In this document: positions 7,857 through 16,932 of the stretch, one piece after another | Layout of the letters: each line of letters begins with the position of its first letter | How positions within the stretch are numbered: position 1 is the stretch's first letter | Source of the DNA: Thalassolituus sp. | GTDB lineage: Bacteria; Pseudomonadota; Gammaproteobacteria; Pseudomonadales; Oceanobacteraceae | NCBI GenBank assembly: GCA_006212115.1 | Contig: PDUK01000015.1 | Location: 1 to 48,900, forward strand | DNA: 48,900 bases | Direction: 5' to 3' | The notes under the pieces: model-generated | Databases searched by the model: none | Told to the model about the DNA's origin: nothing | What the model saw: the letters and a program-made list of their open reading frames with translations, nothing else | Position numbers and translations under genes: made by a program

Positions 7857-9380
7857 ATGACAGCAGTATCAGAAGAAGCCCTGGTAGAAAAAGAAGAGGT
7901 CGTAACCGGCGGAAGCCTCGCAGTGCGTCTCCCTTTTAGTTTCGCCAAGCGTTACGGCCTGTTGGTTGATGCTAGCGGTGAGCAACTGAAAGTACTTCAT
8001 AAAGACGGTTTGAATGCCCAGGCTTTAATGGAGGTGCAGCGCCATCTGAGTCAGCCTTATCAGCTTGAGGCTATCCCTGATGACGATTTTGATCGTAGGC
8101 TGGGTTTGGCTTATCAGAGTGATTCATCCGAAGCGATGGAAATGGTGGAAGGCTTAGGTGATGATCTCGATCTGGCCAGTCTTGCAGACTCTGTACCCGA
8201 AACAGAAGATCTCCTCGAGCAGGACGGTGATGCGCCCATCAAGCGGTTGATCAATGCACTGCTGACCGAGGCTGTAAAAGAAAGTGCCTCTGATATCCAC
8301 GTTGAAACATACGAAAAGCGCTTGGTGGTTCGTTTTCGTGTGGATGGAGTCCTGCGTGAAGTTGTTCAGCCTAAGCGTGCGCTGGCTGCGTTGCTGGTGT
8401 CTCGCATCAAGGTTATGGCTAAGCTCGATATTGCAGAAAAAAGGGTTCCCCAGGACGGACGGATTGCCCTTCGCATTGGTGGGCGAGAGGTCGATGTGCG
8501 TGTTTCTACCATGCCGTCCAGCCATGGTGAACGCGTTGTAATGCGACTATTGGATAAACAAGCTGGCCGACTCAGTCTTGGTCAGTTGGGTATGTCGGCC
8601 CGCGACCTGGCTGCAATGAGAAATATCATCAGCAAGCCTCACGGTATTATTCTTGTGACTGGCCCGACGGGCTCGGGTAAGACAACAACATTGTATGGCG
8701 CGCTGAGCGACCTTAACGATACAAGTCGCAATATCCTGACGGTCGAAGACCCTGTTGAATACAGTCTTCCCGGTATTGGCCAGACTCAGGTCAACCTGAA
8801 AGCAGACATGACATTTGCGAAGGGCTTAAGAGCCATACTTCGTCAGGACCCAGACGTCGTTATGATTGGTGAGATTCGTGACCTGGAGACAGTGGAAATT
8901 GCGATTCAGGCGTCTCTTACGGGGCATCTTGTATTATCGACGTTGCACACAAATACTGCAGTGGGCGCCATTACGCGTTTGCAGGACATGGGCGTTGAGC
9001 CTTTCCTGCTTTCCTCATCTGTTATCGGCGTGATTGCACAGCGCCTTGTACGAGTACTCTGCGAAGATTGCAAAATTCCGGCTACAGCGGATGCAGCGGA
9101 GTGCGAGTTGCTGGGAGTGTCATCTGACGAGCCTCCGACTATTTACCATGCCAAGGGCTGTGAGAAGTGTAACCAGCTTGGTTATCGTGGCCGACAGGGT
9201 ATCTATGAAATTATTGAAGTCGATGAAAGCATGAAGACCCGGATTCACGATCAGGTCGGCGAGCAGGAGCTTGAGGCGCATGCGCGGTCTCTTGGCCCAA
9301 GCATTCGCGATGACGGCATCAGGAAGGTGCTTGCGGGCAGCACGACCATAGAAGAGCTGCTGAGAGTCGTTAAGGGCTAA
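7857..9380 (+). CDS. gspE: Type II secretion ATPase GspE
   Basis: 507 aa, normal for GspE. This cytoplasmic hexameric ATPase powers pseudopilus assembly and docks to GspL at the inner membrane. Seen in order: an N1 domain with [15 protein letters not shown] near residues 24-38 (the GspL-binding region), [20 protein letters not shown], Walker [16 protein letters not shown] near 269-283, Asp box ([10 protein letters not shown]), Walker B ([14 protein letters not shown]), His box (LSTLHTNTA), and a zinc-binding C-terminal insert with two CX2C pairs (CEDC and CEKC) as in general secretory ATPases rather than twitching ATPases. It is the first gsp gene of the cluster and ends two bases before gspF. 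No gspC or gspD precedes it. Confidence 0.97.
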   Translation: MTAVSEEALVEKEEVVTGGSLAVRLPFSFAKRYGLLVDASGEQLKVLHKDGLNAQALMEVQRHLSQPYQLEAIPDDDFDRRLGLAYQSDSSEAMEMVEGLGDDLDLASLADSVPETEDLLEQDGDAPIKRLINALLTEAVKESASDIHVETYEKRLVVRFRVDGVLREVVQPKRALAALLVSRIKVMAKLDIAEKRVPQDGRIALRIGGREVDVRVSTMPSSHGERVVMRLLDKQAGRLSLGQLGMSARDLAAMRNIISKPHGIILVTGPTGSGKTTTLYGALSDLNDTSRNILTVEDPVEYSLPGIGQTQVNLKADMTFAKGLRAILRQDPDVVMIGEIRDLETVEIAIQASLTGHLVLSTLHTNTAVGAITRLQDMGVEPFLLSSSVIGVIAQRLVRVLCEDCKIPATADAAECELLGVSSDEPPTIYHAKGCEKCNQLGYRGRQGIYEIIEVDESMKTRIHDQVGEQELEAHARSLGPSIRDDGIRKVLAGSTTIEELLRVVKG

Positions 9381-9382
9381 TA

Positions 9383-10603
9383 ATGGCAGCATTTGAATAT
9401 CAGGCTTTGGATGCAAAAGGGCGCCAGAAAAAAGGCGTTCTGGAAGGCGATAGTGCGCGACAGATACGGCAGCAGCTTCGTGAGAAAGGTTGGATGCCTC
9501 TCGAAGTGTCTCAGACTGCTGAAAAGCAGGTGTCGCAGGGGCCGTTAGGGTTCCTGCACAGAGGTCCCTCTCTGTCAGTAGCAGATAGAGCACTACTGAC
9601 TCGCCAGCTTGCCACTCTGATTGGAGCGGGACTTCCGATAGATGAGTCGTTGAAAGCCCTTGCTGATCAGACTGAACGTCAGAAAACCAAAGCAATGGTG
9701 TTGGCCATCCGAGCGAAGGTTCTGGAAGGTTACACCCTTGCCAAGGCGCTGGAGGAGTATCCGCGGGCATTTCCTTTGCTTTTTCGCTCGACAGTTAGCG
9801 CTGGCGAGCACTCAGGCAACCTCGCACCTGTTCTGGTGCGATTGGCCGACTACTCGGAACGGTCGCACGAATCTGCACAGAATATCCGTAACGCGGCGAT
9901 ATATCCGATTCTTTTGACCGTGGTGGCAACGGGTCTGGTGATCGGACTGCTCACCTATGTGGTGCCGGATATTGTTGAAGTGTTCGTTAAAAATGGGCAG
10001 GAACTCCCCGGACTGACACAAGCAATGCTTGATGTCAGTTACTTCCTCACAAATTACGGCATATACCTGGGTGGCATCCTTGTCGCAGCGATAGTGGTAT
10101 TCAGCCGGCTAATGACCCGAGAATCATTTCGGTTGCGCGTGCATCACATATTGCTTGCGACGCCCTTCATCGGGCGCTTTGTGCGTGACGTGAATACGGC
10201 TCGTTTTGGTAGTACTCTGGCGATTCTGACAAGCAGTGGTCTTCCATTGGTTGAAGCAATGCGCATTGCCAGTGACGTCGTATTGAATCTACCTATTAAT
10301 CAGTCACTGACTGAGGCAACGGTCCGGGTGAGCGAAGGTGGCAGTCTCCACAAGTCGCTACAGGAAACCCGATACTTCTCTCCGATTATGCTGCATATGA
10401 TTGCCAGCGGTGAAAGCAGTGGTGAGCTGGACAGCATGCTCGCCAGAACGGCTGAGCAGCAGGAAAAGTCGCTTGAGAGTACCGTATCCGGTTTGGTCTC
10501 GATCTTTGAGCCCGTTATGCTTTTGGTTATGGGTGGTGTGGTTGCCGTTATCGTCGCTGCCATCATGCTGCCAATTCTTGAATTACAACAAATGGTGCAA
10601 TAG
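9383..10603 (+). CDS. gspF: Type II secretion inner-membrane platform protein GspF
   Basis: 406 aa, the standard length. GspF is the polytopic inner-membrane protein at the base of the pseudopilus, working with GspE and GspL. Seen: the N-terminal family start MAAFEYQALDAKGRQKKGVLEG, two repeated T2SSF cytoplasmic domains (LLTRQLATLIGAGLPIDESL near residues 70-90 and RFGSTLAILTSSGLPLVEAM near 273-293), three hydrophobic membrane segments (near 171-193, about 222-242, and 375-398), and the C-terminal EPVMLLVMGGVVAVIVAAIM that closes the family. It starts three bases after the gspE stop, so translation is probably coupled. Confidence 0.97.
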   Translation: MAAFEYQALDAKGRQKKGVLEGDSARQIRQQLREKGWMPLEVSQTAEKQVSQGPLGFLHRGPSLSVADRALLTRQLATLIGAGLPIDESLKALADQTERQKTKAMVLAIRAKVLEGYTLAKALEEYPRAFPLLFRSTVSAGEHSGNLAPVLVRLADYSERSHESAQNIRNAAIYPILLTVVATGLVIGLLTYVVPDIVEVFVKNGQELPGLTQAMLDVSYFLTNYGIYLGGILVAAIVVFSRLMTRESFRLRVHHILLATPFIGRFVRDVNTARFGSTLAILTSSGLPLVEAMRIASDVVLNLPINQSLTEATVRVSEGGSLHKSLQETRYFSPIMLHMIASGESSGELDSMLARTAEQQEKSLESTVSGLVSIFEPVMLLVMGGVVAVIVAAIMLPILELQQMVQ

Positions 10604-10614
10604 GAGCACAGTTT

Positions 10615-11058
10615 ATGCGTCACTCTCGTACTTCATCGTCACGCCAGCGCGGCTTTACTTTGATCGAAGTCATGGTCGTTATCGCAATCATCGGCGGAAT
10701 TCTTGCGATGGTTGCTACCAACATCATCGGTTCTGCCGATCAGGCTCGCGTGGACACAACCAAGAACCAGATCAAGCTCATTGAAGGTGCGCTTGATATG
10801 TACAAACTGCACAACTTCCGTTACCCAACGACAGAACAGGGCCTTGAGGCACTGGTTCAGAAGCCAAGCTCATCACCTGAGCCGAAGAACTACCAGAATG
10901 GTGGTTACCTCAAAGGCGGTAAGATGCCAGTCGATGCGTGGGATAACGAGTTCCTGTATTTTGAAGACAAGGGCCAGTACGAGATTATCTCTCTGGGTTC
11001 AGACCAGTCTGAGGGCGGCGAAGGTGATGCCGCTGACATAAGCAACAAAGACCTCTGA
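10615..11058 (+). CDS. gspG: Major pseudopilin GspG
   Basis: 147 aa. GspG is the main subunit of the periplasmic pseudopilus that pushes substrates through the secretin. A type III (class A) prepilin signal is clear: positive leader ending RQRG, cleavage before FTLIEVMVVIAIIGG, with Glu at +5. The globular part has the family hallmarks LIEGALDMYKLHNFRYPTTEQGL, and the C-terminal calcium-site region with DAWDNEFLYFEDKGQYEI and SLGSDQSEGGEGDAADI. Position after gspF with an 11-base gap containing AGGAG supports the assignment. It is processed and methylated by a prepilin peptidase (GspO/PilD), which is not encoded in the window. Confidence 0.98.
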   Translation: MRHSRTSSSRQRGFTLIEVMVVIAIIGGILAMVATNIIGSADQARVDTTKNQIKLIEGALDMYKLHNFRYPTTEQGLEALVQKPSSSPEPKNYQNGGYLKGGKMPVDAWDNEFLYFEDKGQYEIISLGSDQSEGGEGDAADISNKDL

Positions 11059-11059
11059 T

Positions 11060-11632
11060 ATGCCTCGTCAGAGCGGCTTTACACTGGTAGAAATCATGGT
11101 GGTGCTGGTCATTGTGGGCCTGCTGCTTTCCATGGTGAACCTGAATTTCAGTGATAGAGCCGCTCAACAGGAGGCTGAGCAGTTTGCTCAGAAACTCGAT
11201 GTCGCTTTCAACCGATATCGTGAAGAGGCCGTATTTCAGAATCTCGACCTCGGTGTCGGATGGGTACCGGGCGAGCTCCAGTTGATAGGGTTCTATGACC
11301 TGCGCCAGAAAAGCGTTGCTGAAGGACTGACTGAAGAGGAACTGTCCCGGCTTCAGGAAAATCCCTGGGCGCCCATTGACATCGCCTTGGCCTCGGCGAT
11401 CGAAATACCAGAGACAATGGACGTCAAACTCTTTGTGAACGATGAGGAGCTGGACCCTCCTGAAGCACCTGATGAAAATGGCGCACTGCCAACGCTGATC
11501 TTTCTCTCGTCTGATGAGTACCTGCCGTTTGTCTTTGAACTTTACCATCAGGACGATGAATCATTTGTCATTCGTTTAATTGGGGATGGCATAGGGCCTG
11601 TACGTCGCCGACTGGAGCGGGTAGATGGGTAA
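11060..11632 (+). CDS. gspH: Minor pseudopilin GspH
   Basis: 190 aa. The N terminus MPRQSG/FTLVEIMVVLVIVGLLL is a classical short prepilin leader followed by the hydrophobic stem, with Glu at +5. The remainder matches the GspH type (EAEQFAQKLDVAFNRYREEAVFQN and a long variable loop rich in acidic and proline residues). GspH links the minor-pseudopilin tip complex (IJK) to the GspG shaft. It starts one base after the gspG stop region and overlaps gspI by eight bases, so it is in the operon. Assignment as H rather than another minor pseudopilin rests on order and length. Confidence 0.93.
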   Translation: MPRQSGFTLVEIMVVLVIVGLLLSMVNLNFSDRAAQQEAEQFAQKLDVAFNRYREEAVFQNLDLGVGWVPGELQLIGFYDLRQKSVAEGLTEEELSRLQENPWAPIDIALASAIEIPETMDVKLFVNDEELDPPEAPDENGALPTLIFLSSDEYLPFVFELYHQDDESFVIRLIGDGIGPVRRRLERVDG

Positions 11633-11993
11633 GAAGCAAAAAGGCTTCACCTTGCTGGAGGTCATGGTCGCGGTGGCTATCTTTGCGGGTATTGCCATTA
11701 CTATCTCCGATACTGCCAGTATGCGAGTGAACAACCTGCTCAGTATGCGAAGTATGACGCTCGCCTCTTTTGTTGCGGAAAACCGCATGGTGGATATACG
11801 TCTTGCTGGTGCAGTCCCGCAGCCGGGGGTGACTAACGATACCGTTGAAATGGCGGAGCAAGAGTGGCATTTGCTGACCAAGGTCAGTAAGACCGAGTTT
11901 CCGGGGCTGGTGCGGGTGGATGTTTCTGTTGCACCAGAGGTTGATCCAGATAACCCCGTTATTACGCTGTCTACTATCGTGGGGCCGCACTAA
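11625..11993 (+). CDS. gspI: Minor pseudopilin GspI
   Basis: 122 aa, typical for GspI, the smallest minor pseudopilin and core of the I-J-K tip. Seen: leader MGKKQKG then FTLLEVMVAVAIFAGIAI, followed by the family stretch SLRS-like NNLLSMRSMTLASFVAENRM and the tryptophan-containing EQEWHLLTKVSKTEFPGLVRV. Overlaps gspH by eight bases and gspJ by one base (TAATG), so translation is coupled. Confidence 0.95.
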   Translation: MGKKQKGFTLLEVMVAVAIFAGIAITISDTASMRVNNLLSMRSMTLASFVAENRMVDIRLAGAVPQPGVTNDTVEMAEQEWHLLTKVSKTEFPGLVRVDVSVAPEVDPDNPVITLSTIVGPH

Positions 11994-12709
11994 TGCGCAT
12001 TCAGACGGGTTTTACCTTGCTGGAAGTGCTGGTTGCTGTTGCGATTTCCGCAACCGTGGGAGTGGCAGCAGTGCAGCTGTTGAGCAATATCGCGCAAGTA
12101 AATAAGACCAGTATCGGCAAAGCTGATGAGCTCGCGGCATTGCAACGCTTCAATCAAATACTTGGTCGTGACGTCGGACAGGTGATTGATAGGGATATAC
12201 GCGATGAGTATGGCGACACCTTGCCTTCGTTAATGGTGGGTTCAGGTGACTATCCTCTGGAAATGACGATTGCGGGTTGGCGGAACAGCCCCATCACTGA
12301 AGATCCTAGATCAAATTTACAGCGTATTGCCTATCGTACCGAAGACTTATTGTCAGAACCTTGCGAGCCAGCGCTCGAACGCATCGCTTATGAGCAGGGT
12401 GTCTCCGTTGAGGATGCGGAGGTCGAGGGAGAGTGTTTCGTACGCTATTACTGGCCGGTCCTTGATAGAGGGGATACGTCAGAAGCAAAAAGCCAGGTGT
12501 TGTACGATCGCATTGAAGACGTCCGCTTCGATATTGTGGTGTCCTCAACTTCAGTGTTGTCTGCTGAGGAATCACCCGAGATGTCAGAGACTGATTACTG
12601 GCCGCCCGTGTCAGAAGAAGATCAGCTTCGCCCAGTGGCCATCAGGATGTATTTTACCGCTCTTGGCTTCGGCGACATTATGAGGCAATGGGAGATCAGT
12701 CATGACTAG
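11993..12709 (+). CDS. gspJ: Minor pseudopilin GspJ
   Basis: 238 aa. The leader MRIQTG precedes FTLLEVLVAVAISATVGVAA, with Glu at +5. The body contains family features: an early QRFNQILGRDVGQVIDRDIRD stretch and the later RRIAYR-like block (NLQRIAYRTEDLL) and YWPVLDR. GspJ forms the pseudopilus tip with GspI and GspK. Its length is at the upper part of the family range because of two acidic inserts near residues 120-145 and 190-210. Overlaps gspK by eight bases. Confidence 0.95.
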   Translation: MRIQTGFTLLEVLVAVAISATVGVAAVQLLSNIAQVNKTSIGKADELAALQRFNQILGRDVGQVIDRDIRDEYGDTLPSLMVGSGDYPLEMTIAGWRNSPITEDPRSNLQRIAYRTEDLLSEPCEPALERIAYEQGVSVEDAEVEGECFVRYYWPVLDRGDTSEAKSQVLYDRIEDVRFDIVVSSTSVLSAEESPEMSETDYWPPVSEEDQLRPVAIRMYFTALGFGDIMRQWEISHD

Positions 12710-13688
12710 ATCTCATACGCAGCAGGGCATGGTGCTGCTCATGGTGCTTTTGATCTTCTCTGTCGTGGCGGTACTTGCAACGTCCATGATCGATCGTCAA
12801 TCGATCGATATAGAACGTTCACAAACCTTATTCACCCAGCAGCAGGCGCGTCTCTATGCGCTTGGTGCAGAATCAGCTACTCGAAGTGGTTTGTACATGG
12901 ATTGGGAAGCAGATGCGGCCATCGACCATGCGATGGAAGAGTGGACCGTTGAGAGAACCTTTCCGCTTGATCCCGGCATCATCAATATACGCATACAGGA
13001 TGCTCAAGGCAGGTTTAACTTGAACAGCCTGCTTCCCGGCGGGGCCAGCGCCGTGCATGAGCAGCGATTTAAAAACCTGCTCAGCCTGCTGGGCCTTGAA
13101 CCAGTCATTGCCAGCGATTGGGCGAAATGGTTAAACAAAGAGAGCAACGTCGATAATAAATATCTGTCGATGGAGCCATCATATCGTCCAGCCTATCAAG
13201 CTTGTAAGCATACGAGTGAACTGATGTTGATCGAAGGTGTTGATCTGACGGCGTACGCGAAACTGGAGCCTTACATTGCGTGTTTGCCTGCGTCCGTACA
13301 GCTTAACGTCAATACGGCCTTGGATTTTGTGTTGGCGTCGATAGACAGTCGCCTGACGCTCACGGATGCAGAGCAGCTCATCGCCGAACGAGGGCAAGCA
13401 GGCTTTAAAAGTGTGCAGGACTTTATGGAGTCCAGCGTACTGAGCAAGCTGAAGAATGGTGCTCGTAATGACGGGAGCTCTACTGGATCTGCGGGCAATG
13501 AAGAACAAACGCCACTGGTAGAAACCGACTTTTCGGTAACAACAGAATTCTTCGAGATGTTTGCGCGTATTGATCTGAACGGCCGCATTGGTACAGTGGA
13601 AGCATTGATACACAGAAATAAAGCGGACGGCAGCATGGCCACCGTTCGTCGGGATTTTTCGCGTCGTGCAGCTCGCGAAGCATGGTAA
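12702..13688 (+). CDS. gspK: Minor pseudopilin GspK
   Basis: 328 aa, typical for GspK, the large cap of the pseudopilus tip. The leader MTRSHTQQG is followed by MVLLMVLLIFSVVAVLATSM. As in other GspK proteins the +5 glutamate is absent. The periplasmic domain shows DAQGRFNLNSLL (calcium-site and inserted alpha domain region), a cysteine pair (ACKHTSEL and YIACLPASV), PYIACLPASVQLNVNTAL and the helix-hairpin-helix-like LTDAEQLIAERGQAGFKSVQDF. A GGGAGA site precedes the ATG, which overlaps the end of gspJ. A 47-base gap separates it from gspL. Confidence 0.96.
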   Translation: MTRSHTQQGMVLLMVLLIFSVVAVLATSMIDRQSIDIERSQTLFTQQQARLYALGAESATRSGLYMDWEADAAIDHAMEEWTVERTFPLDPGIINIRIQDAQGRFNLNSLLPGGASAVHEQRFKNLLSLLGLEPVIASDWAKWLNKESNVDNKYLSMEPSYRPAYQACKHTSELMLIEGVDLTAYAKLEPYIACLPASVQLNVNTALDFVLASIDSRLTLTDAEQLIAERGQAGFKSVQDFMESSVLSKLKNGARNDGSSTGSAGNEEQTPLVETDFSVTTEFFEMFARIDLNGRIGTVEALIHRNKADGSMATVRRDFSRRAAREAW

Positions 13689-13735
13689 GCGACATGGGTG
13701 CCCTGAGTGGCGTCAATGATAACAACGAGAATTAG

Positions 13736-14920
13736 ATGGATAACAACGCAAATCGAATAGAGTGGCTTGCAGATCAAGGGACCTGGCTGATTACAGAAAG
13801 TCCCGGCATGGCGCCGCGAAACCTCGAGGACTGGGCTGAGGAACAACCTGAGATGACGGGGGTTTCCCTTGTTCTTGCGGCAACGAATTATGCTTGCCAC
13901 TGGTTGACGCTACCCGGCGTCAAAGGACGTCACCTGGTTCGCGCTCTGCCATTTGCACTTGAAGATATGCTTGTCCGTGATGTATCGGACTACACGGTTG
14001 TGCCTGGTGGCAGTCGCGCGAGTCAGCATAAGGCGTATGTGGTAGAAACGGATTTGATTGATCGGTTGCTTGAACTGCTCGCCATTCATCACCTTCGCCT
14101 GGTGTCTCTGACGCCTGAGACGGCGTTGCTGGCTGATGATCAGATCGCACGGACCGACACCGGTTGGGCGATCAATATTCCAGGTAAGTTTGAAGGCTGT
14201 GTTCCTGATGTCGCTTTGCCGGCTGTGCTGGAAGCCATTTGCGGCGATACTCTTGGTCGTGAAGTGACACTCGCTGTGCGCTCAATGGATGAGGGCAACT
14301 TGCTCAAGACCACCATCTCGAGCGGGTACCCTGGCGCGTTTGATGACATCAATATACGCGTTGGCGAACCCAAATTAGTGGAGACCACGACAACCTTGCT
14401 GCAGGGGCGTAATGCTGCAGTTCATCGCGAAAAGAAACCCAAGGCCTGGTGGGCAGGTGTAGCCAGTTACGCAGCGGTTTTGACAGTACTTGGATGCGGC
14501 TACCTAATGGTCGATAACGGCAGAAAAGAGCAGCAGATTCTCGAAGTCAAGCAGAGTAGCCAGGCTCTCTATAAGAGCTGGTTTCCGGGCGAAAGCACCA
14601 GTAACTACGAGTCTAAGTTTCGCCGAAAACTACGTAGTTCCGGTGATGTTTCTGAAGATGCGGGGTTCGATGCAGTAATGGGTGGTGTGGCTGCAGCCTG
14701 GTCATCCGTCGCATCGACGGATTCAGTGGTTCAGGTTCAAAGCATTCGGTACTCCGAGCGCATTGGTGAGTTTCTGTTAGATGTCGACGCGGGGCAGCAG
14801 GCTGCGTTGCAGGCATTCAAGCAAGCACTTGAGGCTCAAGGTTTAAGTGCAGAAATTGCTTCCGCTAAGGCTGACAAAGACGTAATCAAAGGGCGAATCA
14901 AAGTCGGGGGTGCAGCATGA
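13736..14920 (+). CDS. gspL: Type II secretion assembly-platform protein GspL
   Basis: 394 aa. GspL bridges the cytoplasmic GspE ATPase and the inner-membrane platform. Seen: an N-terminal actin-like cytoplasmic domain of about 235 residues with the family stretch HWLTLPGVKGRHLVRALPFA followed by LEDMLVRDV, a single membrane segment near residues 240-262 (AGVASYAAVLTVLGCGYLMV), and a C-terminal periplasmic ferredoxin-like domain (GGVAAAWSSVASTD... and the last 60 residues). Its order between gspK and gspM confirms the call. It overlaps gspM by four bases (ATGA). The ribosome site is weak (GAGAATTAG before ATG). Confidence 0.94.
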   Translation: MDNNANRIEWLADQGTWLITESPGMAPRNLEDWAEEQPEMTGVSLVLAATNYACHWLTLPGVKGRHLVRALPFALEDMLVRDVSDYTVVPGGSRASQHKAYVVETDLIDRLLELLAIHHLRLVSLTPETALLADDQIARTDTGWAINIPGKFEGCVPDVALPAVLEAICGDTLGREVTLAVRSMDEGNLLKTTISSGYPGAFDDINIRVGEPKLVETTTTLLQGRNAAVHREKKPKAWWAGVASYAAVLTVLGCGYLMVDNGRKEQQILEVKQSSQALYKSWFPGESTSNYESKFRRKLRSSGDVSEDAGFDAVMGGVAAAWSSVASTDSVVQVQSIRYSERIGEFLLDVDAGQQAALQAFKQALEAQGLSAEIASAKADKDVIKGRIKVGGAA

Positions 14921-15435
14921 AGGCGTTCGACAACATGAAGAATGCAATTGCGTCTGATCCACGTATCCAGCAAGCCAAAGACTGGTATCAGTCACAGACG
15001 CCTCGTGATCAGCTTATCGTCCGATCTGTTGGTGCATTTGTCGCCGTTGCGCTGGTGTTTCTGATCCTTGTTCTTCCTTTGGTGCAGCACAATCAGAGCC
15101 TTGCTACGACCCTGTCATCGAAAGTGAATTTCTACAATCAGATGGCCGATAACGCAGACCGCTTTGCGGGCAACTCTGGCGTCAGTCGCGGTTCTGCTAA
15201 TACGCCTCTTCTCGCGCTGGTGAGTCAGCAGGCAAGACGCTCAGGTGTCACTTTGACGCGTTATGAGCAAGATGGCGATTCGCTGCGGGTATGGGTAGAT
15301 GGGGTGGCGTTTGATGAGGCCATTGGTTGGATAGAAGCGTTGGCGCGCCAATTCGGTGTGCGGGCGACCCAGGTCAATATTGATCGGATTGCCGAAGCGG
15401 GCCGGGTAAATATTCGAGCGACATTCACCAAGTAG
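14917..15435 (+). CDS. gspM: Type II secretion assembly-platform protein GspM
   Basis: 172 aa, normal for GspM. It is a bitopic inner-membrane protein that pairs with GspL through its periplasmic ferredoxin-like domain. Seen: an amphipathic N-terminal helix with DWYQSQTPRDQLIVRSV, a membrane segment near residues 39-61 (GAFVAVALVFLILVLPLV), and a periplasmic domain ending VRATQVNIDRIAEAGRVNIR, which resembles the GspM C terminus. The ATG overlaps the gspL stop. It is the last gene of the cluster; no gspN follows, and the next gene, gor, starts 40 bases on with its own ribosome site. Confidence 0.94.
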   Translation: MKAFDNMKNAIASDPRIQQAKDWYQSQTPRDQLIVRSVGAFVAVALVFLILVLPLVQHNQSLATTLSSKVNFYNQMADNADRFAGNSGVSRGSANTPLLALVSQQARRSGVTLTRYEQDGDSLRVWVDGVAFDEAIGWIEALARQFGVRATQVNIDRIAEAGRVNIRATFTK

Positions 15436-15475
15436 AATTAAGTGGGCCCGGCAGTTGGCGCGGGCAGGGGGCGGA

Positions 15476-16834
15476 ATGACAGAAGTATACGACCTGGTCG
15501 TTATTGGTGCCGGATCAGGCGGCGTGCGGGCAAGCCGAATGGCTGCGGCAACCGGAGCTAAGGTGGCTGTGGTTGAGGATATGTTCCTTGGAGGCACGTG
15601 CGTTAACGTCGGATGTGTACCCAAGAAGTTATTTGTCTATGCAAGTCAGTATCGTGAGCAGGCGGCTCAGGCTGCTGGGTTTGGTGTTGATGCGCACATT
15701 AATAACTTCGACTGGGCGACTCTAAAGACAAATAAAGATAATGAAATCAATAGATTAAACGGTATTTATAAGAACGTACTTGAAGGACCTGGGGTCGAAA
15801 TTGTGACAGGCAAAGGGGAAGTCGTATCCCCAACCCAGGTGCGTGTCGGCGACCGACTGCTTGATACAAAGCGAATTCTGATTGCCACCGGAGGATGGCC
15901 ATTCAAACCTGACATCCCCGGAGCGGAGCTTGCCATGGACTCCAACGATGTATTTGCAATGGAGTCCTTCCCGGAGAGTGTTGTTGTCGTTGGAGGCGGC
16001 TATATCGCTGTGGAGTTTGCAGGCATATTTAACGGCCTTGGTGCACATACCCAGCTTCTTTACAGGGGCGATCGCATATTGCGTGGCTTCGACGAAGAGA
16101 TTCGCTCGTTTGTAAGTGAGGAGGTAGCGAAAGCAGGCGTGCAGGTACGGACACAGGTTGACGTAGTTCGCATTGAGGGATCTCAGGGTAAGAAAATCTG
16201 TCACTTGAGTGACGGTTCAACTATTTCCTGCGACATGGTGATGATGGCCACTGGACGAACAGCAAAGACAGCTGGACTCGGACTTGAAGCCCTGGGCGTA
16301 GAAACGCGTAAAGACGGCAGTATCATTGCGGATGAATGCTTTGAGACCAACGTTAAGGGTGTCTTTGCTCTGGGGGATGTCATAGGAACGCCTGCTCTGA
16401 CGCCTGTAGCGCTAGAGCAGGGTATGGTCTTTGTCAGTCAGCAGTTCGGTGATGGTTCTCGTTCAATCAACTACGATCTGATTCCGACTGCGGTATTCTG
16501 CCAACCAAATATAGGCACAGTGGGTCTGACAGAAGAACAGGCCAGTGAGCAATACCCCGGCGATGTTGACGTCTACACGTCTGAGTTTCGCGCGCTGAAG
16601 CACACCCTGAGCGGCTCAACTGAGCGGACCTTGATGAAGCTCCTTGTTCGTCGTTCAGACGACAAGGTGCTGGGCGCTCACATGGTGGGAGAAGAGGCTG
16701 GAGAGATTATTCAAGGGATTGCAGTTGCTCTTCAGGCAGGCGCAACAAAAGCTCACTTCGACAGTACGCTGGGTATTCACCCGACTGGTGCTGAAGAGTT
16801 CGTTACCATGCGCAGCGTGACTCGGGCGGTGTGA
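15476..16834 (+). CDS. gor: Glutathione-disulfide reductase
   Basis: 452 aa from ATG 15476, matching E. coli Gor in length. It reduces GSSG to GSH with NADPH in the cytoplasm. Seen: the FAD fold VVIGAGSGGVRASRMAA, the redox-active disulfide in GGTCVNVGCVPKKLFVYAS (CVNVGC), the NAD(P) fold VVVVGGGYIAVEFAGIFN, the second FAD contact VFALGDVIGTPALTPVAL, and the C-terminal catalytic HPTGAEEFV, whose His-Glu pair acts on glutathione. The NADPH-binding arginines expected after the second fold are plausible (LLYRGDRILRGFD). An upstream in-frame ATG at 15455 is rejected because AGGGGGCGG lies right before 15476. It could share the gsp transcript (40-base gap). Confidence 0.95.
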   Translation: MTEVYDLVVIGAGSGGVRASRMAAATGAKVAVVEDMFLGGTCVNVGCVPKKLFVYASQYREQAAQAAGFGVDAHINNFDWATLKTNKDNEINRLNGIYKNVLEGPGVEIVTGKGEVVSPTQVRVGDRLLDTKRILIATGGWPFKPDIPGAELAMDSNDVFAMESFPESVVVVGGGYIAVEFAGIFNGLGAHTQLLYRGDRILRGFDEEIRSFVSEEVAKAGVQVRTQVDVVRIEGSQGKKICHLSDGSTISCDMVMMATGRTAKTAGLGLEALGVETRKDGSIIADECFETNVKGVFALGDVIGTPALTPVALEQGMVFVSQQFGDGSRSINYDLIPTAVFCQPNIGTVGLTEEQASEQYPGDVDVYTSEFRALKHTLSGSTERTLMKLLVRRSDDKVLGAHMVGEEAGEIIQGIAVALQAGATKAHFDSTLGIHPTGAEEFVTMRSVTRAV

Positions 16835-16847
16835 TCTCACCTGCCCA

Positions 16848-16900
16848 GTAAAGCGGCTCGGTAAAACAGCTCGAGCAAGACAGCTAAGCAAAACAGCGGA
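16848..16900 (+). repeat. Four imperfect tandem 13-14 base units
   Basis: Four consecutive units of the form G(T/C)AAAACAGCTNN: 16848-16860, 16861-16874, 16875-16887 and 16888-16900. Each keeps AA-A-AGC or CAGC at the same offset. The array fills the gap between the gor stop and the hairpin that ends rapA; the last unit merges into the hairpin stem. Confidence 0.6.
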
Positions 16901-16923
16901 GCGCCCTTTTGGGCGCTCCGCTG
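16886..16923 (-). terminator. Intrinsic terminator of rapA
   Basis: A perfect 13-base stem (CAGCGGAGCGCCC with its complement) around a four-base loop at 16894-16923. On the minus strand it is followed by TTTTGCTT, giving a usable U-tract for rapA. On the plus strand no T run follows, so for gor it is at best weak. Confidence 0.85.
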
Positions 16924-16932
16924 AATTCAGCG

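Noticed and set aside
9120-9770. A 216-codon minus-strand frame across gspE and gspF
   Set aside because: Antisense to conserved ATPase and platform genes, proline- and leucine-rich random composition.
13271-13900. A 209-codon minus-strand frame across gspK and gspL
   Set aside because: Both strands overlap confidently assigned genes; no domain seen.
16848-16900. The tandem units as a CRISPR array
   Set aside because: Units are 13-14 bases with no spacers of constant length and no cas genes nearby.
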